Below the pieces are notes generated by a model. It searched no databases. It was not told the DNA's origin and saw only the letters and a list, made by a program, of their open reading frames with translations. The position numbers were made by a program, and so were the translations under genes. 64,000 bases of DNA from Solirubrobacterales bacterium (GTDB lineage Bacteria > Actinomycetota > Thermoleophilia > Solirubrobacterales > Solirubrobacteraceae), in assembly GCA_003138355.1 (NCBI GenBank), contig PLFX01000011.1, positions 55,397 to 119,396 on the forward strand. The letters run 5' to 3'. Shown here one piece after another: positions 34,607 through 43,217 of the stretch (its first letter is position 1; every line of letters begins with the position of its first letter).

Positions 34607-35914
34607 TCAGACGACGAAGCTGAGCGCGTAAGCGACGAATGCGAGCGCGAGCGCGCCCGCCCCCGCGAGTGAGCGCGCAGTGGTGAAGTCTTCGCGACGC
34701 ACCGTGAAGTAGATCGCGAGCAGAGCGAACGGGTCGACGTACTTCTGCCACGGGTAGCGGATCGCGAGCGCGCCGAGCAGGAAGCTCGCGAAGAACGCGA
34801 ATAGGAGCCAGCGGTGGGGGGCGAGGAGCGCGCGCCAGGCAAGAAGCGCGCAAGCCGCCGGCACGAGCGCCCAGAACAGCAGGGAGGATCCCGCGAGGAT
34901 CGGGAGCCGCGCAGCTGCGTTCCACAGCAGCCCGGCCGTATGTGTGCCGGGCTCGGCGGGGAACGCGAACAGGAGGACGGCGCCGACCAGCGCCGCGGCC
35001 GCCGGCAGGCGCAGCGCGCGCAATAGGCGCCCGCGCGGGCACGTCAGGGCGCCGCGCCCCGCGACGATCAGCGCGGGCGCGAACAGCACGGCGCAGTAGA
35101 GGCCGAAGGTCGCCAGCGTCAGTTCCGGGGTCTGGACGACGAGCGCCCCCTCGTGCCCGCCGACGTCGCGCCCGGCGCCGCAAAGCGCACAGGAGCTCGG
35201 GTCGCCCCCGGGCGGGACGAGCCCGTGCCAGCTGAGAAACAGCAAGCCGACCGGGATCACGGTGAGCGCGACCGCGCCAGCAAGCTCGGCGCGGCGAAGG
35301 AGCGTCGAGCCGGCTCGCAACGCATAGAGACCGCCGACGGCGAGCATGAAGGCCGCGCTCTGACGCGTCAGCATCGCTGCGGCGAGCGCCACGCAGCCAA
35401 CGAGGAACGCAACGATGGAGCGGGTCTGGCGGGAGCGCTCGAAGCGCTCGACCGCGACGACGATGAAGAGCGTTGCGAGGTTGTCCGTGATGACGCGGAA
35501 GGACGTGCCGAAGACGTACGGGGAGAGCAGGAAGAGAAGCGCGAGTGAGAGTGCGGCGAGGCGCTCGAGCTCGAGCCGGCGTCGTAACAGGTAGTAAACG
35601 GCCAGTGCGAGTACGTACGAGATTGCGACCTCGACGAGCCGCAGGCGCCAAAGCGCATAGCCGATCAGCTTCCCGGCGTATGCCTCGAGTAACGGGAAGA
35701 GCGGCGTCTGGGCGGCTACGTAGCGGTGGAGGCTCGGGAATGGCAGGCCGTGCGAGAACTGGATGATCGTCGGGTAGATGTAGTTGCCCTCGTCGGTCGA
35801 GTGGAAGATCGGCAGCGTGACGGTCATGCCGCGCAGGGCGGCGACCATCACGAGCAACGGGACGGCTAGGGCAGCCGGCACAAGCCAGCGCGAGCCGAGC
35901 CACCGCTCGCGCAT
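34607..35914 (-). CDS. GT-C-like integral membrane glycosyltransferase (putative)
   Basis: 435 residues from ATG 35912-35914, which has GAGGT upstream; ATGs at 35941 and 36055 are in frame but less well supplied. About 11 hydrophobic helices. After the first helix the loop FHSTDEGNYIYPTI carries an acidic pair, as in GT-C glycosyltransferases that use polyprenyl-phosphate sugars (ALG10/PMT-like). No soluble catalytic domain. Function is inferred from topology. Confidence 0.6.
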   Translation of the reverse strand: MRERWLGSRWLVPAALAVPLLVMVAALRGMTVTLPIFHSTDEGNYIYPTIIQFSHGLPFPSLHRYVAAQTPLFPLLEAYAGKLIGYALWRLRLVEVAISYVLALAVYYLLRRRLELERLAALSLALLFLLSPYVFGTSFRVITDNLATLFIVVAVERFERSRQTRSIVAFLVGCVALAAAMLTRQSAAFMLAVGGLYALRAGSTLLRRAELAGAVALTVIPVGLLFLSWHGLVPPGGDPSSCALCGAGRDVGGHEGALVVQTPELTLATFGLYCAVLFAPALIVAGRGALTCPRGRLLRALRLPAAAALVGAVLLFAFPAEPGTHTAGLLWNAAARLPILAGSSLLFWALVPAACALLAWRALLAPHRWLLFAFFASFLLGALAIRYPWQKYVDPFALLAIYFTVRREDFTTARSLAGAGALALAFVAYALSFVV

Positions 35915-36307
35915 AGTTGGGACCTCGACGCCGGCGTGCATACCGCCGCCACGATAGCCCGCGCGAGCGTCGGCGAACAGCAAAGCGCCCCCCGTGCCGC
36001 GCTCGCGTGAAACCTTGAAGCGCGGCGGTCGGGGGGCGCCCAGACGGGAGGACATGTGCTGCTATGAAAGCGCGCGCTCCGAGGGAGTGGAGCGTGGCTG
36101 ATGTTTGCGCGCTCTGCACGCTAGTACCCGTCGCCCGTCGCAGGATCGGGATTAGCCCGAAAACGCTCCGGACCAAACTACGTACGCAGAATCGTGCACT
36201 CGACCCGCCGTCTCGGCGGTCGGCGGGTGCCGGTTCGTAGGTCACCGATCGCCGGGATGCCCGTGGGCGCAGACCCCGAAGCGGGCGTCGGGCGAGCTAG
36301 GGATGTA
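35915..36307. other. Gene-poor stretch between the membrane protein start and tRNA-Pro
   Basis: About 390 bases. In-frame ATGs at 35941 and 36055 could lengthen the membrane protein. Otherwise I see no supported gene. It holds the perfect 8-bp hairpin at 36203-36228 and a near-palindrome around 36282-36300. Confidence 0.6.
36203..36228 (-). terminator. Hairpin downstream of tRNA-Pro
   Basis: ACCCGCCG (36203-36210) and CGGCGGGT (36221-36228) form a perfect 8-bp stem. It lies about 80 bases beyond the 3' end of the tRNA in its direction of transcription. No U-tract follows. Confidence 0.45.
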
Positions 36308-36381
36308 TCGGGGCGCCCGGATTTGAACCGGGGACCTCACCGACCCGAACGGTGCGCGCTACCAGGCTGCGCCACGCCCCG
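36308..36381 (-). tRNA. tRNA-Pro (anticodon CGG)
   Basis: On the minus strand a 74-nt cloverleaf is complete. The acceptor stem pairs CGGGGCG with CGCCCCG (discriminator A), the D arm reads GGCGCAGCCTGGTAGCGC, the anticodon stem is CACCG/CGGTG around the loop TTCGGGT, and the T arm holds GGTTCAAATCC. The anticodon is CGG. The 3' CCA is not encoded. Sequence is close to E. coli proK-type Pro tRNAs. Confidence 0.97.
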
Positions 36382-36431
36382 ATGACGTCGGCCAGTATCC
36401 CACAGCGGCGGCGTCAGCTAGCGTGCGCGGA

Positions 36432-37193
36432 ATGGCCAAGCTGAGCGAGATCATCGCGGTGCTCGACGGGCTCCTGGACGCCACCAGCTTCACGGACTTC
36501 GGCCCGAACGGTCTCCAGGTCGAGGGCGGATCAGCGGTGACGCGGCTGGTGAGCGGGGTCTCGGCGAGCAGCGAACTGTTCGAGCATGCGAGCGAGCTCG
36601 GGGCGGAGTTGATCTTGGTCCACCATGGTCTCTTCTGGGACGGCGACGACGTACGCGTCATCGGCGCACGGCGCGAGCGTCTGCGCCTCCTGATCACCGC
36701 GGGGATATCACTCGCCGCCTATCACCTCCCGCTCGACGCGCACCCGACGCTCGGCAACAACGTCCTCATCGCAACCGGGATCGGCGCAACGCCAACGGAG
36801 GCCTTCGCTCCAGTTGCCGGCCGCCCAATCGGCTGGATCGCGAGCTTCGATGGCGGCGGGATTCCGCGCGCGGAGCTTGTCCGGCGGGTCTCGGCGCTAA
36901 CGGGGCGCGAGCCCGTCGCCTTTCTCGAGGGGCCGGAGGCGGTGCGCCGGGTCGGCATCGTCTCAGGAGGCGGTGGGCGCAACGTTCACGATGCGATCGC
37001 CGCGCGGCTCGATGCGTTCATCACCGGCGAGCCGGAGGAGTGGGCGCGCGCGGTCGCGCGCGAGGCCGGGATCAGCTTCATTGCCGGCGGACACCACGCG
37101 ACCGAGACCTTCGGCGTTCGCGCGCTCGGCGAACTCCTTGCCGAGCGGTTCGGTATCGAACACCACTACGTTGAGATCGACAACCCTGTTTAA
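36432..37193 (+). CDS. Nif3-like dinuclear metal centre protein (YbgI/DUF34 family)
   Basis: 253 residues from ATG 36432. The metal-site histidines are present in LVHHGLFW, YHLPLDAHP and FIAGGHHATE, with the late E near it. The family forms hexameric rings with two metals per subunit; a GTP cyclohydrolase I homologue in some bacteria, otherwise unknown. It lies next to tRNA-Pro and upstream of a small HTH-like gene. Confidence 0.92.
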   Translation: MAKLSEIIAVLDGLLDATSFTDFGPNGLQVEGGSAVTRLVSGVSASSELFEHASELGAELILVHHGLFWDGDDVRVIGARRERLRLLITAGISLAAYHLPLDAHPTLGNNVLIATGIGATPTEAFAPVAGRPIGWIASFDGGGIPRAELVRRVSALTGREPVAFLEGPEAVRRVGIVSGGGGRNVHDAIAARLDAFITGEPEEWARAVAREAGISFIAGGHHATETFGVRALGELLAERFGIEHHYVEIDNPV

Positions 37194-37218
37194 GCGCTCG
37201 TCGATCCGCGCGACGCCC

Positions 37219-37247
37219 TTGCAACTATCCGGCGCGAGCGATATACG
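37219..37247 (+). promoter_or_regulatory. Candidate sigma-70 promoter of the 59-residue HTH-like gene
   Basis: TTGCAA (37219-37224) and TATACG (37242-37247) are separated by exactly 17 bases. The TSS would fall near 37254, followed by TTTTAGGAGGG and the ATG at 37281. This is the best-spaced sigma-70-type pair I found in the window. Confidence 0.55.
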
Positions 37248-37280
37248 TAGCCTGGTCACAATTTTAGGAGGGACGCACCG

Positions 37281-37460
37281 ATGGCGAATCACCTGACGCC
37301 CACGGAGCTCGCGCGTGAAGCAGGCCTCGAACGCCGCGAAGTGATCTCCAAATGCATGGAGATGGGCGTCCCGATCTTTCAAGGTCGGATCGACAAGGCC
37401 CTTTTCCTCGACAACCTCCGTCGCTTCGGCGTGGCTCAGCCGCTGCCAGCCGAGGCCTAG
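37281..37460 (+). CDS. Small HTH-like protein, 59 aa, with strong expression signals
   Basis: MANHLTPTELAREAGLERREVISKCMEMG continues with VPIFQGRIDKALFLDNLRRF to a 59-residue protein. The first half resembles a short helix-turn-helix or the IF-2 N-terminal helical module (TELAREAGLERREVISKCMEMGVP). A near-perfect AGGAGG lies 10 bases upstream and a well-spaced promoter precedes it. The end meets a 16-bp inverted repeat. I do not know this protein. The signals argue for high expression and a DNA- or RNA-binding role, which is inference. Confidence 0.75.
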   Translation: MANHLTPTELAREAGLERREVISKCMEMGVPIFQGRIDKALFLDNLRRFGVAQPLPAEA

Positions 37461-37466
37461 GTAGCA

Positions 37467-37515
37467 CCAGCCGCTACTCACGCGCCGCGCTGACCGGTAC
37501 GTGAGTAGCGGCTGG
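37467..37515. terminator. Perfect 16-bp inverted repeat after the small HTH-like gene
   Basis: CCAGCCGCTACTCACG (37467-37482) pairs exactly with CGTGAGTAGCGGCTGG (37500-37515) across a 17-base loop. No U-tract follows. It begins 7 bases after the small gene's stop and extends into the leader of the next gene, so it could terminate the small mRNA or control the next gene. Confidence 0.6.
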
Positions 37516-37554
37516 CGGCGCCCAGCGCGCAAGCGCGTCCTATGCTCCGGACGA

Positions 37555-38889
37555 GTGCCGCTCGGACGGAACGCAACGATCCTCGCGCTGGCCGGCGCGC
37601 TGGCGCTCGGCGCGATCGCAGCCGCCGGGGCGGTCGGCGCGCAAAGCACGACGGGTTCGAGCGGACCCACTGCCATTTCGGCGCCGCCGGCAGGGCTCGA
37701 GGCCAAGTTGGTCGCCGCGCTGAAGCCGTTCGCGCGTAACTCCGGCGCCTATGTGCTCGATCTCGACACGGGGCAGGTCCTCTTCAGCGAGAACGCGACC
37801 CGTCGCCGATACCCGGCCTCGGTCGAGAAGCTCTACACGCTGACGACCGCGCTCGCCCTGTTCGGCGCCGCCGGCACGCTGCAGACGAGCGTCTACGGCG
37901 TTGGCACGCTCTCGCCGACTGGCGTATTCAACGGCAACCTCTACGTGCGCGGCGGCGGCGATCCGACCTTCGGCGACTCGGGGTTCATCGACAAGTGGTA
38001 CGGCGGCGTCGGAACGACGGTCGTTGCGCTCGCCCGACAGCTGATCGCTGCCACGCACATAACGCGCGTCCACGGTTCAGTGGTCGGAGACGCGTCCTAC
38101 TTCGACAGCCTCGGCGGCGACCCAGCAAGCGACTTCCTGCCCGACCCAAACCTCGCCGGCGAGCTCAGCGCGCTGAGCTTCGACCGCGGCGCGCAGGGCG
38201 CCCAGGGATCGCCGGCAGCGCACGCCGCGTGGGAGCTCGCGGGTGCGCTGCGCCACGCCGGGGTGCAGGTCACCGGGCGCTCCCAGGCGGGCACAACGCC
38301 GGTCGCCGCCCAGCTGCTCACGACGATCCCCTCACCGACGATCGGGCAGCTCGCCGCGCTGACCGCCGGCCCGTCGGACGACTTCTTCGCCGAGATGCTG
38401 CTGAAGGCGCTAGGCGCCCGCTTCGGTGCCGGCGGCACGACGGCGGCCGGCGCGAACGTCATGAGCAGCTACCTTGCGAAGCTGGGGCTGACGCCGCAGG
38501 TCGTCGATGGCTCCGGCCTTTCGCGCGGCGACCTGACGACCCCCCTCCAGGTCGTGACACTGCTGCGCGATCTCAGCCCGGGCGGCAACGCCGAGCTGCA
38601 GAGCGTTGGTCAAACGCTGCACGCGGCGCTCCCGGTGGCCGGCGAGACGGGCACGCTCGCAGCGCGGATGCGCGGCACTGCGGCTGCCGGGAACTGCCAG
38701 GCAAAGACGGGCACGCTGAGCGACGCATCGGATCTCGCCGGCTGGTGCGACGATCGCTACGTCTTCGCGATCCTGATCAATCATTGCTCCCTGTGGCGCG
38801 CCCAGCGGGCCGAGGATGTGATCGTCGAGGCGATCGCAAAGCTCGCGGCGCCCGCTACAGCAAAGCCAGCAAAGCAGCCTCGTCGATAA
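37555..38889 (+). CDS. dacB: D-alanyl-D-alanine carboxypeptidase/endopeptidase (S13, PBP4/DacB family)
   Basis: 444 residues from GTG 37555. I prefer it to GTG 37501, which lies inside the hairpin; from 37555 a good signal peptide results (MPLGRNATILALAGALALGA, cleaved near AVGAQS). Active-site S89-x2-K92 in RYPASVEKLYT; the KTG box in CQAKTGTLSDASDLAGWC. The SxN box appears as GPSDDFFAEML, with Asp in place of Asn, a departure worth testing. It trims peptidoglycan stem peptides outside the membrane. Its 3' end overlaps that of ligA by 35 bases. Confidence 0.9.
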   Translation: MPLGRNATILALAGALALGAIAAAGAVGAQSTTGSSGPTAISAPPAGLEAKLVAALKPFARNSGAYVLDLDTGQVLFSENATRRRYPASVEKLYTLTTALALFGAAGTLQTSVYGVGTLSPTGVFNGNLYVRGGGDPTFGDSGFIDKWYGGVGTTVVALARQLIAATHITRVHGSVVGDASYFDSLGGDPASDFLPDPNLAGELSALSFDRGAQGAQGSPAAHAAWELAGALRHAGVQVTGRSQAGTTPVAAQLLTTIPSPTIGQLAALTAGPSDDFFAEMLLKALGARFGAGGTTAAGANVMSSYLAKLGLTPQVVDGSGLSRGDLTTPLQVVTLLRDLSPGGNAELQSVGQTLHAALPVAGETGTLAARMRGTAAAGNCQAKTGTLSDASDLAGWCDDRYVFAILINHCSLWRAQRAEDVIVEAIAKLAAPATAKPAKQPRR

Positions 38890-40870
38890 CGCTCACACCG
38901 AGCCGCTCGGCCTTCTCGAGCTTCGAGCCGGGCGATTCACCGGCCACGAGATAGTCGGTGTTCTTGGAAACGGAGCTCGTGACGCGCCCGCCGGCAGCAA
39001 CGATCCGCTCGCTGGCCTGCTCGCGGGTGAGCGTCGGCAGCGTGCCGGTGAGCACGAACGTGCGACCCGCGAGCGGCCCCTCCCCGGGCGCCGGGCCCTC
39101 CTCTTCGAAGCGCAGTCCCTTGGCGCGCAGGCGCTCGATCAGCCCGCGCAGGGCCGGCGCGGCGAGCTGCGCGGCGATCGACTCCGCCATCTTCGGCCCG
39201 ACGCCCTGGGTTTGCACGAGCTGCTCGGGCCCAGCCTCCAGCAGGCGGTCGATCGAGCGGAACTGGTTTGCCAGGCTGCGAGCCGTGACGTAGCCCACCT
39301 CCTCGATCCCGATCGCGAACAGGACGCGGTGAAACGGTCTCGAGCGGGATGCATCGATCGCGTTGATCAGGTTGCGCGCGGAGATCTCGGCGAAGCCATC
39401 GAGCTCGAGCAACTGCTCGGCGCGCAGGTCATAGAGATCGGCGGCGTTGCCCACGAGTCCGCGGCTGAGAAGCGTTCCAACGAGTGTCTCACCGAGCCCG
39501 TCGATGTCCATCGCAGCACGCGAGACGAAGTGACGTAGGAGCTGCCATTGGCGTCCCGCGCAGTCTGCGTTCGGGCAGTTCGTGAAGACTGATCCCGCCG
39601 ATTTGACGGTCGGCGTGCCACAGACCGGGCAACGCTCGGGGGGCGCCGGCGCGGGCGAGCGGCTCGGGTTCTCGACGGCGTGGGGCGCGGGCGAGACGAC
39701 CTGCGGAATCACGTCGCCCGCACGCAACACGATCACCTCATCGCCCTCGCGCAGATCCTTGCGTGCGAGGTCCTCCTCGTTGTGGAGCGTCGCGAGCTTC
39801 ACCGTGACGCCGCCGACGTGGACAGGCTCGAGCTCCGCGTACGGGTGCAGGTCGCCGAACTTGCCGACGTTCCAGCGCACGGCGAGCAGTCGCGTCTTGG
39901 CGGTGGTCGGCGGGAACTTCCACGCGACCGCCCAACGCGGATCGCGGCCCACCGCGCCGAGCCTGCGCTGGAGCTCGAAGTCGGAGATCTTGATCACGAC
40001 GCCGTCGATCTCGAAGTCGAGGTTGCCGCGACGGCGCTCCCACTCGAGGCATTGCTCGACGACCGCCTCTTCGTCGTCGCGCACGACGATCTCGCTGTTG
40101 ACCGGGAAGCCGCGGTCGCGCAACCAGGCGAGCGCCTCCCACTGGCTGCGCAGCTCGAGCCCATCAGTGACGCCGATCGCGTAGGCAAGCATCGACAGCG
40201 GCCGGCGGGCGGCAAGTGTCGGGGCCAGCTGGCGTACCGTGCCCGCCGCCGTGTTGCGGGGGTTCATGAAGGTCGACTGACCGGCGGCCGCGAGGCGCTC
40301 GTTCAGCGCGGTGAAGTCGGGCAGCGACATGTAGACCTCGCCGCGAACCTCGAGCAGCGCCGGTGCATTCTCAACTCGGTGCGGGATCTGGGCGATCGTG
40401 CGCAGGTTGTGCGTGACGTCCTCGCCGATCTCACCATCGCCGCGCGTTGCGCCACGTTCGAGCACACCGTCGCGATAGAGCAGCGAGATCGCCAGGCCGT
40501 CGATCTTGGGCTCGCAGACGAAGCTGAATGCGGGGTCATCGATCCCCTCGCGGGCGAGGTGCGCGCGCATTCGCGCGACCCACGCGCGCAGCTCCTCGGC
40601 CGAGCGCACGTTCGCCAGCGAGAGCATCGGCTGCAGATGGCGGATCTTCTCGAGGCGATCGACCGCCTCCCCACCGACGCGCTGGGTCGGCGAGTCGGGT
40701 CTGACGAGCTCGGGGTGCGCGGCCTCGATGTCGCGCAGCTCGTTGTAGAGCGCGTCGTACTGATCGTCGCCGATCTCGGGGTCGTCGTCGACGTAGTAGC
40801 GGCGCGAATGGTAGGCGAGGAGCTCACGCAGCTCCGCGGCGCGGGCCGCCGGATCGCTAGCCGAGCTCAC
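38855..40870 (-). CDS. ligA: NAD+-dependent DNA ligase LigA
   Basis: 671 residues, GTG start in a GTGA overlap with surE. Domain Ia (YYVDDDPEIGDDQYDALY), adenylation K122 in CEPKIDGLAISL, OB fold, a four-Cys zinc finger (CPVCGTPTV...CPNADCAGRQW), HhH repeats, and a C-terminal BRCT (GRTFVLTGTLPTLTREQA). Full length. Seals Okazaki fragments. Converges on dacB with a coding overlap. Confidence 0.97.
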   Translation of the reverse strand: MSSASDPAARAAELRELLAYHSRRYYVDDDPEIGDDQYDALYNELRDIEAAHPELVRPDSPTQRVGGEAVDRLEKIRHLQPMLSLANVRSAEELRAWVARMRAHLAREGIDDPAFSFVCEPKIDGLAISLLYRDGVLERGATRGDGEIGEDVTHNLRTIAQIPHRVENAPALLEVRGEVYMSLPDFTALNERLAAAGQSTFMNPRNTAAGTVRQLAPTLAARRPLSMLAYAIGVTDGLELRSQWEALAWLRDRGFPVNSEIVVRDDEEAVVEQCLEWERRRGNLDFEIDGVVIKISDFELQRRLGAVGRDPRWAVAWKFPPTTAKTRLLAVRWNVGKFGDLHPYAELEPVHVGGVTVKLATLHNEEDLARKDLREGDEVIVLRAGDVIPQVVSPAPHAVENPSRSPAPAPPERCPVCGTPTVKSAGSVFTNCPNADCAGRQWQLLRHFVSRAAMDIDGLGETLVGTLLSRGLVGNAADLYDLRAEQLLELDGFAEISARNLINAIDASRSRPFHRVLFAIGIEEVGYVTARSLANQFRSIDRLLEAGPEQLVQTQGVGPKMAESIAAQLAAPALRGLIERLRAKGLRFEEEGPAPGEGPLAGRTFVLTGTLPTLTREQASERIVAAGGRVTSSVSKNTDYLVAGESPGSKLEKAERLGVSVIDEAALLALL

Positions 40871-41667
40871 GGTGTCAGCACTGCCTCCAGGTCCAGCTGC
40901 GCGAGAGCATGCATGCCGGGATGATCGGTGAGGTCGAAGTGGATTGGCGTCAGGGCGATCCGGCCCGCGGCGACAGCCGCGAGGTCGGTGCCGGCGACAT
41001 CCTCAAAGCCTGGGGCCGCGCCGTAGATCCAGTAGCGGCGCCGCCCTTCCTCCTCGCGTTCGAGCCGCAGCTCGTCGCGATAGACGCGCTTGCCGAGCGA
41101 GGTGACCTCGATCCCAGACGGCACCGCCCCGGGGACATTGATGTTGAGCAGTGTCTTCGGCGAAAGTGGGACGGTGTCGAGCGAGTCGACGAGCCGGGCG
41201 ACAATCTCGGCCGCGAGCGTGAAGTCGAAGCTGCCGCGGTCGACGTACTCGAGTGCCGCGCCGGCGGCCTGCTGCGAAACGGCGATGCCTGGGATCCCGA
41301 GCACAACCGCCTCGAGTGCAGCCGCAACCGTGCCCGAGTACGTGATGTCGTCGCCAAGGTTCGCGCCGTGGTTGATCCCGGAGACAACGAGGTCGGGCGT
41401 GAAGTCGCTGACGAGACCGAGATTTGCCAAGCGGACACAGTCGACTGGGGTGCCGTCCGTGGCGTAGCCGACCGTTCCGTCGCCGAAGTCGACCTCGGCG
41501 ACCCACAGCGGCCGCCGCGTCGTGATCGAGCGCGCGGTCGCTGAGCGGTTCCCGTCGGGTGCGACGACGAGCAGGCGAACGTCGGCCAGCCGGGCAAGCG
41601 CGCGACGCAGCGTCTGCAAGCCGTCGGCGTCGATGCCGTCGTCGTTGGTCAGCAGTATCTGGCGCAC
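40867..41667 (-). CDS. surE: 5'/3'-nucleotidase SurE
   Basis: 266 residues. Starts MRQILLTNDDGIDADGL (metal Asp pair D9-D10). VVAPDGNRSATARSIT and the SGINHGANLGDDITYSGTVAAALEA loop are characteristic. Dephosphorylates nucleoside monophosphates. Coupled to ligA through GTGA. Confidence 0.96.
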   Translation of the reverse strand: MRQILLTNDDGIDADGLQTLRRALARLADVRLLVVAPDGNRSATARSITTRRPLWVAEVDFGDGTVGYATDGTPVDCVRLANLGLVSDFTPDLVVSGINHGANLGDDITYSGTVAAALEAVVLGIPGIAVSQQAAGAALEYVDRGSFDFTLAAEIVARLVDSLDTVPLSPKTLLNINVPGAVPSGIEVTSLGKRVYRDELRLEREEEGRRRYWIYGAAPGFEDVAGTDLAAVAAGRIALTPIHFDLTDHPGMHALAQLDLEAVLTP

Positions 41668-41727
41668 CGCTCCCAGGATATTGCGACGGCGGCGCGAGGC
41701 TGTGTCGTTGACGGCCGACCGCGAGAC

Positions 41728-41874
41728 CTACAACGCTCCGAGACGACGCTGCAGGAACGTCCGATCGCGCTCCGAGCGCGTGCGCTCGAGTGCCTGCAGA
41801 TACTCCGCTCGCGCCTCCTCGGGCCGCTCGAGGCGCGCCAGCAGCTCGGCGCGCGTGGAGTGTAGATAGGGGCG
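41728..41874 (-). pseudogene. C-terminal remnant of an ECF sigma factor (ECF42/DUF6596-like tail)
   Basis: On the minus strand the frame between two in-frame stops (TAG at 41875-41877 and TAG at 41728-41730) reads 48 residues beginning RPYLHSTRAELLARLERPEE and ending DRTFLQRRLGAL. This matches, by memory, the TPR-like C-terminal end of ECF42-type sigma factors, which end in RRFLERRLAEL. No region 2 or 4 precedes it, so the rest of the gene is gone. Small palindromes flank the break (GGCGC/GCGCC). Confidence 0.55.
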
Positions 41875-41935
41875 CTAAATGCGCCTTGCGAGGCGTGGCA
41901 TGGAGCTTCGGGCGTCAGCGCACTTTCATGCAGCG

Positions 41936-42721
41936 CTAGGAGAACTTCGTCTTCGGACGCTCGAGCAGCTGATCGTCGAGAAACGTGTCGACCTTCTCGC
42001 CGTAGAACGCGATCAGGCCGGCGATCGCGACGAGCGCGACCGTCGGGAAGTCGTAGCACCACGCCACGTCGGAGTGGACCTGCGCTCGGACGCGAGCCGA
42101 CCAGTAGCCGCTGGTGCGACCCTTGTAGGGACAAGCCGTGACGGTTTCGCTCGGCTCGAGCAGGCTGAAGTCGACGTCGCTTCGGTTCAGGTAGTAGCGC
42201 GTAGGCAGACCCGTCTCGAAGACCATCACCGGCGAGGCACTCTCCGCGAGGACCACACCGTCGAGCTCGATTCGCACTCGACGTGTCGAGCGCAGTGCAT
42301 CCACCCGCACGTACGGGCTTCGCGGGTGCACGAAGACGGGCTCGTCCTCCTCGAGCCAGGCGTCGAGCGCATCCCACTCGAAGCGGAAGTGGTCGACTAT
42401 CGCCGGCAGCTCGGATTCGGTGTATAGCCGCGCGGCCTCGGTGCGCTCCCGCCCGCCGGCGCGCAGGCCATAGCGACAGGCGACGCCGAACTTCAGCTTG
42501 TGCGGATGGCGCTCGTCGATCAGCACACCCGGGTCGACATCGGACCGCGGTATCAGGAAGGCGGGATAGGCAGAGATCTCCCAGAGGTAGATGGCTCGCG
42601 TCGTGTCGAAGACCTTCGCTCCGGCAAAGAAGCCGCGCAACCGGCGCGGCACCGGCTCGACGTGACCAGCCTGCGCGAGATGCTGGGGGTAGTCGGCCAC
42701 CTCTTGGACAAAGTAGCTCAC
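41936..42721 (-). CDS. DUF427-domain protein
   Basis: 261 residues. The C-terminal part shows the DUF427 pattern RYYLNRSDVDFSLLEPSETVTACPYKG...YWSARV...DVAWCYDFP...AGLIAFYGEKVD. The N-terminal 140 residues contain a second, weaker version. Function unknown; cytosolic, no membrane segments. It lies 25 bases downstream of the GNAT gene. Confidence 0.82.
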   Translation of the reverse strand: MSYFVQEVADYPQHLAQAGHVEPVPRRLRGFFAGAKVFDTTRAIYLWEISAYPAFLIPRSDVDPGVLIDERHPHKLKFGVACRYGLRAGGRERTEAARLYTESELPAIVDHFRFEWDALDAWLEEDEPVFVHPRSPYVRVDALRSTRRVRIELDGVVLAESASPVMVFETGLPTRYYLNRSDVDFSLLEPSETVTACPYKGRTSGYWSARVRAQVHSDVAWCYDFPTVALVAIAGLIAFYGEKVDTFLDDQLLERPKTKFS

Positions 42722-42746
42722 GCGCGTACGCTGCTCGAGCTCGAGC

Positions 42747-43217
42747 TCAGGCTTTGCTGACGTACTCCATCAGCAGGCAGTCGTGCCAGGCGGAGCCGTC
42801 GTGGTCGCGCTCGTAGCTGTGAAGGATGCCGACGGGTCTGAAGCCAACCTTCTCGTAAGTGTGAATCGCCGCGGCGTTGTCGGCAGCCGGGTCGATCGTG
42901 ATGCGGTGGTGTCCACGCACCGCGACGAGGTGGTGGACCGTCTGGCGCAGCGCCTCCGTGCCGATGCCGCGGCCATGCAGTGCAGGGTCGACGAAGATGT
43001 CGACCATCGCGTGCCGGTAGTCCGGGTCCTCCTCCTCGAAGAACTGGATCATCCCGGCAACCAGGCCGTCGTAGTCGATCACGAGGCGATGGGCTGTCGG
43101 GTCCTCGCTCGGGAAATCCGGGCTGGGGATGCCCCACCAGTCCGCTACGCCCGGTTCGCGGTGGATCCGGCACAGCTCGCTGATGTCGGCGGCAGCCAGT
43201 GGACGCAGCGTGATCAT
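42747..43217 (-). CDS. GNAT-family N-acetyltransferase
   Basis: 156 residues. The acetyl-CoA pyrophosphate loop reads VDPALHGRGIGTEALRQ (consensus Q/RxxGxG/A). NAAAIHTYEKVGFRPVGIL is motif B. The substrate could be an amine or aminoglycoside-like compound (AAC(6')-like layout), but no specificity can be assigned. The start overlaps the truA stop by 1 base (TGATG). Confidence 0.87.
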   Translation of the reverse strand: MITLRPLAAADISELCRIHREPGVADWWGIPSPDFPSEDPTAHRLVIDYDGLVAGMIQFFEEEDPDYRHAMVDIFVDPALHGRGIGTEALRQTVHHLVAVRGHHRITIDPAADNAAAIHTYEKVGFRPVGILHSYERDHDGSAWHDCLLMEYVSKA

